From Dehalococcoidia bacterium (GTDB lineage: Bacteria > Chloroflexota > Dehalococcoidia > GIF9 > UBA5629): a stretch of DNA of 8,030 nucleotides. Numbering within the stretch: position 1 is the stretch's first letter; every line of letters begins with the position of its first letter. Below the pieces are notes generated by a model. The model was not told the origin of the DNA. It did not search any database and saw only the letters and a list, made by a program, of their open reading frames with translations. Positions 1 to 5,894 of this stretch are shown here, in pieces. The DNA lies in assembly GCA_007280145.1 (NCBI GenBank), contig QYPU01000035.1, positions 1 through 8,030 of the forward strand, given 5' to 3'. A program made the position numbers and the translations under genes.

Positions 1-596
1 GTGGGGAGTGGAGTGACCAGGGCATCGTGGGTATAAGCCGCTGGCTGAACCGGGTTTGGAATTTAGTGATAGCTGGCTGTTCTGAAAAGAATGTTGACCT
101 CGATGTGGAAAAGGAGCTAACCCGCCTCATCCATAAGACCATTAGAAAAGTGACCGGGGACATGGAGCGGTTCCGCTTCAATACCATGCTGGCTGCCCTC
201 ATGGAATTTACCAACTACCTGGGCAAGGTTCAGGAGCAGGGCACAATTTCTGAGTTGGTGTGGCAGGAAGCTATTACCAGTTTACTGCTGCTCCTGGCGC
301 CAACGGCACCACATCTTACTGAGGAGCTATGGGCAAGGACTGGGCATTCTTACAGCATCCATAACCACCCCTGGCCCAGGTGGGATGAGGAGTTAGCTAA
401 AGAAGAAGAGATTACGCTGGTCATCCAGGTGAACGGGAAATTGAGGGATAAGGTTACCGTGCCGGTGTCTATTACCGAGTCCGAGGCCAGAGAGCTAGCC
501 TTGAGCCGAGAGCGGATAAAGGCCTATGTCCAAGGTAACAATATTAACAAGATTATCTATGTCCCGCGAAGGCTGGTGAATATAGTGGTGGGGTAG
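1..596 (+). CDS. leuS: Leucyl-tRNA synthetase, C-terminal part (5' truncated by window edge)
   Basis: Class Ia aminoacyl-tRNA synthetase that charges tRNA-Leu with leucine in the cytoplasm. The reading frame is open from base 3 to the stop at 594-596 (197 visible residues), so the GTG at 27 is an internal Val codon and not a start. Seen directly: the segment EWSDQGIVGISRWLNRVW, which matches the family's junction between the catalytic core and the helical anticodon-binding domain; the anticodon-domain signature APTAPHLTEELW about residue 98-109; and the C-terminal tRNA-contacting domain with IQVNGKLRDKV and the ending NINKIIYVPRRLVNIVVG. The catalytic HIGH and KMSKS motifs and the editing domain lie outside the window. 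The end is intact and typical of bacterial LeuRS. No clear terminator follows. Identification is secure from family knowledge of these motifs. Confidence 0.96.
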   Translation, partial: GEWSDQGIVGISRWLNRVWNLVIAGCSEKNVDLDVEKELTRLIHKTIRKVTGDMERFRFNTMLAALMEFTNYLGKVQEQGTISELVWQEAITSLLLLLAPTAPHLTEELWARTGHSYSIHNHPWPRWDEELAKEEEITLVIQVNGKLRDKVTVPVSITESEARELALSRERIKAYVQGNNINKIIYVPRRLVNIVVG

Positions 597-759
597 GATG
601 ATTAGGCCGAAATTCTAACTGCGGTTCTGGGAGTTGTGGTATCAAATTGGTTAAATTCAATTTGTGATGTGATAAAATAAGTTGGATTAGGCGAGCTTCG
701 AGTTAATCTAATGGCTATTGTAAGTTATACGAAATTGGTATTTTTAAAGGAAGGTAAAA
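597..759 (+). promoter_or_regulatory. Intergenic region upstream of the modification module, weak promoter candidate
   Basis: AT-rich 163-bp gap between leuS and the next gene. A possible sigma-70-like element is TTAAAT (651-656), 16-bp spacer, TAAAAT (673-678). The -10 is reasonable and the -35 poor, so this is only a candidate. The octamer GATTAGGC occurs twice, near 600 and near 685, without clear meaning. A strong ribosome binding site AAAGGAAGG (746-754) sits 5 bases before the ATG at 760. No hairpin plus T-run terminator for leuS is visible. Confidence 0.25.
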
Positions 760-1305
760 ATGGTGAAGAAAAAAGAGACGACCATAGTTCAGGGGGAAGC
801 TATCGAAATTGAAGGTTCTCTGTCTCGGCCTGAAATTGTTAGAAAAGTTGTAAACATATTTATTGACACTGAAAACCTGCAGAGAGGGAGGGGGGTAAAG
901 TTTCGTTACCCTGTAGAGAATTTATCAATTAACCAACAACTTTTTATCTTCAGACCAGGGGGTTTGAATAAATGGAATTTTGATTTTAAAGTAGAGATAC
1001 TGGGGGAGTTAGGGCTTGGTAAAGGGTCACACGATGAGATTTTATTAGATTTCCAGAATAAAAAACGTGAAAATCCACAGAAGTTTAATCTCCTGTTGGA
1101 GGTCCTCACGGCGATTTACGATTGCTTAGAAAACGATGTGGACCGGCTACTGGAAAATTATCCTAGTTTGCAAACATCATTTCAAACGGGTGCAAAGGTT
1201 GAGATACTTTTAAAAGTAGTAAAATGGATGTTTATTATGGAAGACATCGTTTATTGGAATTATCAGGGGCGATCGATGTTATATAATGCGTTGATGAATT
1301 TATAG
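760..1305 (+). CDS. Unrecognised 181-residue protein, partner of the adjacent DNA methyltransferase
   Basis: I do not recognise this family. The start ATG is well supported by AAAGGAAGG 5 bases upstream. The protein is soluble-looking, with no signal peptide or membrane segment. Visible parts: a basic N-terminus; a beta-rich middle (LFIFRPGGLNKWNFDFKVEI, residues 61-80); the segment GSHDEILLDFQNKKRENPQKF about 89-109; and a helical, aromatic C-terminal part with KWMFIMEDIVYWNYQGR about 155-171. It ends 11 bp before the methyltransferase start, and that gene's ribosome binding site overlaps this stop codon, so the two are almost certainly co-transcribed. Codon use is AT-rich (20 of 60 G+C at 1021-1080) against leuS (31 of 60 at 361-420), pointing to transfer. 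By position it could be a type II restriction endonuclease or a specificity or control protein. No clear PD-(D/E)xK, HNH, GIY-YIG or helix-turn-helix motif is readable, so the function stays open. Confidence 0.8.
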   Translation: MVKKKETTIVQGEAIEIEGSLSRPEIVRKVVNIFIDTENLQRGRGVKFRYPVENLSINQQLFIFRPGGLNKWNFDFKVEILGELGLGKGSHDEILLDFQNKKRENPQKFNLLLEVLTAIYDCLENDVDRLLENYPSLQTSFQTGAKVEILLKVVKWMFIMEDIVYWNYQGRSMLYNALMNL

Positions 1306-1316
1306 AGGAAGCATAG

Positions 1317-2180
1317 GTGAGACCTGAAAACAACATTTACAATTACTTAAATAAAGTGTTTCTGAAGGACATCATGGACCTTTTGAAGGAATTGCCTGAT
1401 AAAAGCGTTGATATGGTTTATGGGGATCCTGATTATAATGTTGGTGTTAACTATGGTGATAAGTCCTATACGAAAACCTTTGGTGAATATATTGAATGGT
1501 ATATTGAACTAGCGCGAGAATCCTTGAGGGTTTTGAAAGACACAGGAAATATGTTTTTAATAAATTATCCGAAACAAAATGCTTATTTGAGAGTGAAATA
1601 TTTGGATGAGGCATGTTATCAAGTCTCTGATTATGCATGGGTATATAATACGAATGTAGGGCATACTCCAAAGCGCTTTACTACAGCCCATAGAAGCATA
1701 TTACATTGTCGAAAGACGAGGAATAATAAGTTTTATAAAGATAACGTCGTAGTTCCTTACAAAAATCCAACAGACAAACGGATTTTAAGAAACTTAGAAA
1801 ATGGTTCAAAGGGTAGAATGCCGTACGATTGGTTTTATTTTGATTTAGTTAAAAATGTAAGTAGAGAAAAGACATTTCATGCTTGCCAGATCCCTCAAAA
1901 ACTTTCTGAAATGTTGATTAGATCTTGCACAATGCCACGTGATGTTGTTTTAGTTCTTTTTGGTGGGAGTGGCTCTGAAATAGAAGCTTGCAAGGTTTTC
2001 AATAGGCAATATATTTCCGCTGAGATAGATGAGAAATATTATAAAATGATTCTTGATAGGTTGAATAAGGGACGCATAGAGGAGAAATACAAATTGAGAT
2101 TGAAGAAATACGAAGTTGAGAACATAGAACAGCAACTTGTACTTCTTGAGGAACAAAGGGAATATTTAACAAATAAATGA
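1317..2180 (+). CDS. DNA methyltransferase (N6-adenine/N4-cytosine type, beta motif order)
   Basis: Predicted S-adenosylmethionine-dependent DNA methyltransferase of 287 residues, N4/N6-methylase family. The catalytic motif IV comes first, as DMVYGDPDYNVG (DPDY at 37-40, where DPPY is usual). A segment like the family's target-side strand follows (TTAHRSILHCRK, 122-133). Near the C-terminus comes HACQIPQKLSEMLIR (188-202), equivalent to the HPTQKP block, and then the SAM-binding motif I in the form VLFGGSGSE (213-221), lacking the usual DP before FxGSG. IV-before-I is the beta arrangement. A charged, coiled-coil-like tail covers about 250-287. The GTG start is supported by GAGGAAG (1305-1311), which overlaps the upstream stop. 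It is AT-rich like its partner. Likely role: self-protection in a restriction-modification pair, or solitary epigenetic marking. Target sequence and base are unknown. The two motif departures leave activity slightly in doubt. Confidence 0.88.
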   Translation: MRPENNIYNYLNKVFLKDIMDLLKELPDKSVDMVYGDPDYNVGVNYGDKSYTKTFGEYIEWYIELARESLRVLKDTGNMFLINYPKQNAYLRVKYLDEACYQVSDYAWVYNTNVGHTPKRFTTAHRSILHCRKTRNNKFYKDNVVVPYKNPTDKRILRNLENGSKGRMPYDWFYFDLVKNVSREKTFHACQIPQKLSEMLIRSCTMPRDVVLVLFGGSGSEIEACKVFNRQYISAEIDEKYYKMILDRLNKGRIEEKYKLRLKKYEVENIEQQLVLLEEQREYLTNK

Positions 2181-2296
2181 AAATATAAAATAAGGCGACC
2201 ATTGGCGTGCAATACGGTATGAAAGACTAAAATTCCTTGCACTTAGATTTAGCTTCAATAAACCCCGCATATCAGTATATCGTTAATAACATTCAG

Positions 2297-2354
2297 TGGC
2301 AAAGAGGTTGTAGTGTGGCAGCGAGAGCGGTGGTTATCAAGTTTTTTTGCACCG
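2297..2354 (+). repeat. Direct repeat copy 1 (of 3044-3102)
   Basis: Imperfect direct repeat of about 58 bp, a few substitutions and single-base gaps away from 3044-3102. The two copies are about 750 bp apart and bracket the FKBP gene, a geometry that would permit deletion of that gene by recombination. Confidence 0.8.
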
Positions 2355-2398
2355 CTACTGTTGGCTGCCATGCTTGGCAAAGGGATGTCGTAATATAA
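2297..2398 (+). pseudogene. Decayed duplicate of the 5' end of the ClpP-like protease gene
   Basis: Bases 2297-2354 align with 3044-3102 almost base for base, covering the ribosome binding site, the start codon and the first dozen codons of the ClpP-like gene. The longest identical run starts at the shared GCGGTGGTTATCAAG. The intact ATG corresponds to a GTG at 2315 here. Reading from it gives MAARAVVIKFF, matching MAAKAVVIKFF, then diverges and stops at 2396-2398. The T-run has seven Ts here and six in the intact gene. Removing one T restores FFAP, as in the intact protein, so a homopolymer frameshift is one visible lesion. Similarity fades beyond about 2355. It is a remnant, not a functional gene, although 27 codons remain nominally translatable. 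Confidence 0.75.
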
Positions 2399-2492
2399 CA
2401 ACGAAACATCTAGCTATCGGGGTTTTGCACCGGTTGTTGGAGGCATGAATTCAGGGTTTAAATAAATGTGAAAGGATTGGTAGAAGGAGAAT

Positions 2493-3008
2493 ATGAAAGT
2501 TAAGTATGTTTTATTGGTTCTGGCTCTAGGCGCAGTCGTTTTTGTGTCAGGCTGCCAGGCGGCAGATGAACCTGAAGTGGCAGGAGGCGTTCAAGAGGGT
2601 GATGCCGTTAAGGTCCACTACACGGGCAAATTGGATGATGGGACGGTGTTTGATTCATCTGAAGGCCGTGACCCTCTGCAATTTATAGTAGGGGATGGTC
2701 AGGTAATTCCCGGCTTTGAAGAAGCCGTGATAGGAATGCAGCCCGGTGAATCGAAAACCGTCAAAATCCCGGCGGATAAAGCCTATGGCCCACACCGTAA
2801 GGACCTGTTAGCGGAAGTAGACCGAAGCGAAATTCAGGATGACACGGAACTAGAGGTCGGTCAGCAGTTAGTACTGCAGCATCCAAGTGGTAATCTGGTT
2901 AGAGTCACAGTGATCGATATCTCCGAGACAAGCGTGATAGTAGATGCCAACCATCCTCTGGCCGGGAAAGACCTGACTTTTGAAATCGAGCTTGTAGAAA
3001 TTCTTTGA
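2493..3008 (+). CDS. SlyD-like FKBP-type peptidyl-prolyl isomerase, predicted lipoprotein
   Basis: Prolyl cis-trans isomerase and chaperone of 171 residues. The N-terminus MKVKYVLLVLALGAVVFVSGC is a classic lipoprotein signal: two Lys, a hydrophobic stretch and a lipobox FVSGC with the lipidated Cys at 21, so the mature protein is likely anchored on the outer face of the cytoplasmic membrane. The FKBP fold begins at about residue 36 with VKVHYTGKLDDGTVFDSS and VIPGFEEAVIGMQPGE (71-86). The region from about 98 to 150 replaces the flap and matches the insert-in-flap chaperone domain of SlyD. DANHPLAGKDLTFEIELVEI (151-170) is the hallmark SlyD ending. There is no His-rich metal-binding tail as in E. 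coli SlyD. SlyD proteins are normally cytoplasmic, so the exported form is notable but not unique. The start is supported by AAGGAG (2484-2489), rather close to the ATG. The ClpP-like gene follows after 55 bp. Confidence 0.93.
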   Translation: MKVKYVLLVLALGAVVFVSGCQAADEPEVAGGVQEGDAVKVHYTGKLDDGTVFDSSEGRDPLQFIVGDGQVIPGFEEAVIGMQPGESKTVKIPADKAYGPHRKDLLAEVDRSEIQDDTELEVGQQLVLQHPSGNLVRVTVIDISETSVIVDANHPLAGKDLTFEIELVEIL

Positions 3009-3043
3009 CCGTTCTGTGAAACCCGATAGGGTTATTCTACTAT

Positions 3044-3102
3044 TGGCAAAGGAGGATTGTGATATGGCAGCGAAAGCGGTGGTTATCAAGTTTTTTGCTC
3101 CG
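3044..3102 (+). repeat. Direct repeat copy 2 (of 2297-2354)
   Basis: Spans the ribosome binding site and first codons of the intact ClpP-like gene. Because this copy lies in a functional translation start and copy 1 is frameshifted, this is probably the source or the better preserved copy. Confidence 0.8.
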
Positions 3103-3636
3103 ATTATCGATGGCACGATTAATGCCCTGATGGATGCAATCGACCAGAAGATGAAGCAGGGTGCCACTCAGTTCACCATCCTTATTTCATCCCCCGGCGG
3201 TTCTGTGTTCCACGGGCTATCGGCATATAACTATTTGAGAGGCCTGCCCGTAGCTGTAACCACGCATAATTTTGGCAGTGTCGATTCTATCGGGGTTGTC
3301 CTGTTCTGTGGGGGCAGCAAAAGGCTCTCGGTACCTCAGGCCAGGTTCCTGCTTCACGGCGTAAGTGCTGGTTTCCAACAAAACGAGCGTTTGGAGGAGA
3401 AGCAGCTTGAGGAGAGGCTGAAGGGCTTGAGGATTGACATAGAGAATATCGCCAAGGTCATAGCTGCAAATACTGGCAAGGCCGTCGAGGATGTCATAAA
3501 TGCTATGCTGGAAAGGACTACGCTGAATCCTGAGGAGGCCAGAGCCTGGGGGCTGGTTCATGAGATTAAGTCTGCATTGTTTGAGGCAGGCTCCGAAGTC
3601 ATCTCGATACAATATCAACAAAAGCAGGACCAGTGA
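3064..3636 (+). CDS. ClpP-like serine protease (non-canonical ATP-dependent Clp proteolytic subunit family)
   Basis: ClpP/crotonase-fold protein of 190 residues. An in-frame GTG at 3016 would add 16 residues but has no ribosome binding site, whereas AAAGGAGG (3048-3055) lies 8 bases before the ATG at 3064, which I therefore choose. In order: VVIKFFAPIIDGTINALMDAI, the usual first strand and helix; ILISSPGGSVFHGLSAYNYL (40-58) with the ClpP oxyanion-region SPGGSV; the nucleophile region NFGSVDSIGVVLFCGGSKR with Ser75; RFLLHGV with His98; and LNPEEARAWGLVHEI (154-168), equivalent to ClpP's SAxEAxxYGLVD. E. coli ClpP has its triad Asp in ERDRF before this block; here the matching stretch is ERTTLN, with no Asp. 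Shorter than typical ClpP, no signal peptide. It may be a stand-alone or regulatory peptidase, or cooperate with a Clp ATPase encoded elsewhere. Degenerate triads occur in ClpP-like relatives, so activity is uncertain. Confidence 0.88.
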   Translation: MAAKAVVIKFFAPIIDGTINALMDAIDQKMKQGATQFTILISSPGGSVFHGLSAYNYLRGLPVAVTTHNFGSVDSIGVVLFCGGSKRLSVPQARFLLHGVSAGFQQNERLEEKQLEERLKGLRIDIENIAKVIAANTGKAVEDVINAMLERTTLNPEEARAWGLVHEIKSALFEAGSEVISIQYQQKQDQ

Positions 3637-3655
3637 GGGTGACTGACATAGAGGT

Positions 3656-3805
3656 TTGGACGTTATCTCTGTGGCACTTGGGATTCTATTGGTGGTTGCC
3701 GGACTTTTTGTGACTCTAGGGCAACATTCCGGCAGACGAGGGAGAGAGTGTTATGGAAAGGGTAGCAGGTTTTGGATATACTATAGGGAGGAGGTGGAGC
3801 AATGA
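3656..3805 (+). CDS. Possible small membrane protein (start uncertain, may be a relic)
   Basis: The frame open after a stop at 3644-3646 reads DVISVALGILLVVAGLFVTLG, a convincing single transmembrane segment, followed by a basic, polar tail ending at a TGA (3803-3805) that overlaps the acyl-CoA dehydrogenase ATG in an ATGA arrangement typical of translational coupling. Length would be 49 residues from TTG 3656, or 44 from GTG 3671. Neither start has a properly spaced ribosome binding site: GAGG at 3651-3654 is too near the first and too far from the second. A GTG at 3639 in another frame gives a short peptide entering the same region, so a frameshifted ancestral gene is possible. I see a hydrophobic run and a coupled stop, and infer only a candidate gene. 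Confidence 0.3.
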   Translation: MDVISVALGILLVVAGLFVTLGQHSGRRGRECYGKGSRFWIYYREEVEQ

Positions 3806-5034
3806 TTGAAGCTTTGTTAACGGAACAACAGAAAAAACTAAGGGATGAAGTGAGGGGATTTGTAAAGTGGGTTCCCAAGCAATTGCTGCTGGATATGGAT
3901 GCTGATAAGGTACGATTTCCCAGAGAATATCTTGTTGAGTTGGCGAGGAGAAATCTGCTGGGCTTGAGATTTTCAAAAGAATTTGGTGGTAGGGGGCTAC
4001 AGTGGGTCGACGAGATTGTGGCGCTTGAAGAAATCGGTGTACTTGGTATATCGCTGAGCTGCCTATTTTCACTTGTCAGTATTGTTGGTGAGGCGATTCA
4101 GGTTTTTGGGACAGAAGAGCAGAAGAGGAAGTATCTTGAGCCGCTGCTGAGAGGGAAAAGCTTTTGTGCCGAGGCGCTCACTGAGCCGCGTGGGGGCTCT
4201 GATTTTTTTGGCGCTACAACGGTTGCCAAAAAGAAGGGGGATTTTTACATCCTGAATGGACAAAAGCGGTTTGTTGTTGGAGCTGATGGTGCTGACATTT
4301 TTCTTGTTTATGCCAGGACCGGCGAAGGTAGCCCACACAAGTCATTAAGCGCATTTATTGTTGAAAGAGATATGGGTGTTGAAGCAAAATACATTTATGG
4401 ACTTTTGGGGACAAGGGGTGGTGGTGCTGGGAGGCTTGTATTTAGAGATGTAAAGGTGCCTGAGGAAAACCTGCTTCTTGGGGAAAACAAAGGTGCAAAT
4501 ATTTTTTATCAGATGATGATACCTGAAAGAATGACATCAGCAGCAGGAGCTGTTGGAATCGCAAGAGCAGCTCTGGAAATTGCGTTGCGGTATAGCGATA
4601 AGAGGAAGGCTTTTGATAAGAAAATCTGCGAGTTTGAAGGTGTCAGTTTCAAAATTGCAGATAGCATTACAAAACTGGATGCAGCCAGGTGTCTGATATA
4701 TGGAACGGCTGCGGCTGTGGACAGCCTGGGCAGCACCGGCTATACGCGCAGGCTCGTATCCGAGTCTAAAAAGTTTGCTACAGACGCATCATGGGAAGTC
4801 ATAAACGATGCCATGCAGGTCATGGGGGGCATAGGTTACACGAATGTCTATCCTATCGAACGGATGTTGAGGGACGCAAGACTTATGATGATATGGACAG
4901 GCACAAATGAAATCATGAATCTTATTATTCAGCATGAATACTTTAGAGAGGTTCTTAAGCCTGATAGCAGCCTGCGCAATGTGGAAGATGATGCTCAGGA
5001 ATCTCGTGCTGAAGATGAAAAAATCTACGAATAA
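3802..5034 (+). CDS. Acyl-CoA dehydrogenase
   Basis: FAD-dependent acyl-CoA dehydrogenase, 410 residues, normal family length: oxidises an acyl-CoA to the 2-enoyl-CoA and passes electrons to electron-transfer flavoprotein. Domains: N-terminal helical about 1-120; beta domain with AEALTEPRGGSD (123-134) and YILNGQKRFV (149-158), the FAD/substrate signature; C-terminal helical from about 230, with ERMTSAAGAVGIARAALE, RKAFDKKICEFEGV (268-281) and the flavin-binding MQVMGGIGYTNVYPIERMLRDAR (338-360). At the position of medium-chain Glu376 the sequence is IWTGTNEI with Thr366, while Glu242 (PERMTS) sits where isovaleryl- and long-chain enzymes hold their base, so catalysis probably uses Glu242. 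Substrate cannot be told; branched-chain or longer acyl groups are possible. The ATG has a strong GGGAGGAGG (3786-3794) site. The last 25 or so residues are an acidic tail. proC follows after 40 bp. Confidence 0.93.
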   Translation: MIEALLTEQQKKLRDEVRGFVKWVPKQLLLDMDADKVRFPREYLVELARRNLLGLRFSKEFGGRGLQWVDEIVALEEIGVLGISLSCLFSLVSIVGEAIQVFGTEEQKRKYLEPLLRGKSFCAEALTEPRGGSDFFGATTVAKKKGDFYILNGQKRFVVGADGADIFLVYARTGEGSPHKSLSAFIVERDMGVEAKYIYGLLGTRGGGAGRLVFRDVKVPEENLLLGENKGANIFYQMMIPERMTSAAGAVGIARAALEIALRYSDKRKAFDKKICEFEGVSFKIADSITKLDAARCLIYGTAAAVDSLGSTGYTRRLVSESKKFATDASWEVINDAMQVMGGIGYTNVYPIERMLRDARLMMIWTGTNEIMNLIIQHEYFREVLKPDSSLRNVEDDAQESRAEDEKIYE

Positions 5035-5074
5035 CAATATTTGAGGGGTCTGTCTTTTGCAACAGGAGGTGGGA

Positions 5075-5875
5075 ATGCGGATAAGTTTTATTGGTGGTGG
5101 CACTATGGGGGAGGCAATAATAAAGAGCCTGTTGGCTAAGGAGGTAGCTGCGCCTGCTGATATCATGGTCAGCGATGTCAGCCAGTCGCGGCGAGATATT
5201 TTGGTCAAGAGGTACGGTGTTAAGGCCCTGGATGATAACCGTAAGGCATCGGAGGGTGCTGAGGCAGTTGTTTTAGCTGTAAAGCCGCAGGACCTGGGTA
5301 AGGTATTGGGTGAGGTGAAAGGGCTATCGGCTCAGCAACTGGTGTTGTCTATAGTGGCTGGTGCTACTCTGGATAGCTTACGCCAGGGGCTAGGCCATCC
5401 TTGCCTGGTTCGGGCGATGCCTAATATGCCAGCACAAATCGGCGAAGGCATGACGGTATGGATAGCTACTGCTGAGGTAAATCAACAGCAGAGGGAGCTG
5501 GCACGGTCTATCTTGGCTGCTTTAGGTGAGGAAGTCTATGTCAGCAGTGAGAAGTATATAGATATGGCGACTGCCTTAAGCGGTAGCGGTCCGGCTTATG
5601 TTTTCCTTGTTATCGAGGCGCTTACCGATGCAGGCGTGCATATTGGTTTACCCCGTGATATAGCTGAAAAACTGGTAATAGAAACAATGCTGGGTTCAAC
5701 CCGAGCTGTCAAGTTGCTGGGTAAGCATCCGGCTGAGCTAAGGAATATGGTAACATCGCCGGGAGGGACTACCACCGAGGGTCTCTTACAATTGGAAACG
5801 GGTGGATTACGTTCTCTCCTCCTTAAGGCTGTTATCGCTGCGTATAACAAGGCTAAGAATTTGGGAGCCAAGTAG
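5075..5875 (+). CDS. proC: Pyrroline-5-carboxylate reductase
   Basis: Last step of proline biosynthesis: reduces 1-pyrroline-5-carboxylate to L-proline with NAD(P)H in the cytoplasm. The protein has 266 residues, the usual length. Seen: the Rossmann nucleotide-binding start MRISFIGGGTMGEAI; AVVLAVKPQ (64-72); RAMPNMPAQIGEGMT (113-127), a conserved family block; and the C-terminal dimerisation and active-site signature TALSGSGPAYVFLVIEALTDAG (167-187 region) with VTSPGGTTTEGL (226-237). The frame can be extended to a TTG at 5057, but AGGAGGTG (5064-5071) sits 5 bases before the ATG at 5075, giving the GGGTMG motif its usual place close to the N-terminus. It may be read through from the acyl-CoA dehydrogenase gene. 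leuS and proC flank the accessory genes, which might reflect an ancestral leuS-proC neighbourhood, but this is inference. Confidence 0.97.
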   Translation: MRISFIGGGTMGEAIIKSLLAKEVAAPADIMVSDVSQSRRDILVKRYGVKALDDNRKASEGAEAVVLAVKPQDLGKVLGEVKGLSAQQLVLSIVAGATLDSLRQGLGHPCLVRAMPNMPAQIGEGMTVWIATAEVNQQQRELARSILAALGEEVYVSSEKYIDMATALSGSGPAYVFLVIEALTDAGVHIGLPRDIAEKLVIETMLGSTRAVKLLGKHPAELRNMVTSPGGTTTEGLLQLETGGLRSLLLKAVIAAYNKAKNLGAK

Positions 5876-5891
5876 GTATGGCAACCTATTT
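5870..5891. terminator. Weak stem-loop between convergent proC and SGNH gene
   Basis: AAGTAGGT and ACCTATTT can pair around the loop ATGGCA, an 8-bp stem with one G-T wobble that includes the proC stop codon. It sits in the 19-bp gap between two convergent genes, where a bidirectional terminator is expected, and has A and T residues at its base. The stem is AT-rich and no true T-run follows, so this is only a candidate. Confidence 0.3.
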
Positions 5892-5894
5892 GAC

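Larger units (their letters stand above)
2181..2492. other. Gene-free spacer with ClpP-like gene remnants
   Basis: 312 bp without an intact gene, between the methyltransferase and the FKBP gene. The left part (2181-2296) is AT-rich and shows nothing definite. The middle (2297-2354) is a decayed copy of the start region of the ClpP-like gene at 3064. A weaker match lies at 2418-2447. A poor promoter candidate for the FKBP gene is TTGTTG (2434-2439), 18-bp spacer, TTAAAT (2458-2463). The FKBP ribosome binding site AAGGAG is at 2484-2489. Confidence 0.6.

Noticed and set aside
27..596. GTG at 27 as the start of a separate 189-residue gene
   Set aside because: The frame is open to base 3 and the upstream residues continue the LeuRS pattern, so this is an internal codon.
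906..1109. Minus-strand ORFs opposite the module genes, the FKBP, protease, dehydrogenase and proC genes
   Set aside because: They lie opposite well-supported genes, have no recognisable motifs and no ribosome binding sites worth noting.
760..1305. Naming the 181-residue protein a PD-(D/E)xK endonuclease from FDFKVEI
   Set aside because: The stretch only vaguely resembles a D/ExK strand and lacks a convincing upstream PD, so the claim would rest on context alone.
2207..2242. Inverted repeat GTGCAA...TTGCAC after the DNA methyltransferase as terminator or recombination site
   Set aside because: Only 6 bp with a 24-base loop and no T-run, which can easily arise by chance.
3016..3063. GTG 3016 as start of the ClpP-like gene
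   Set aside because: No ribosome binding site there. AAAGGAGG is ideally spaced for ATG 3064, and the duplicated remnant preserves the same start.
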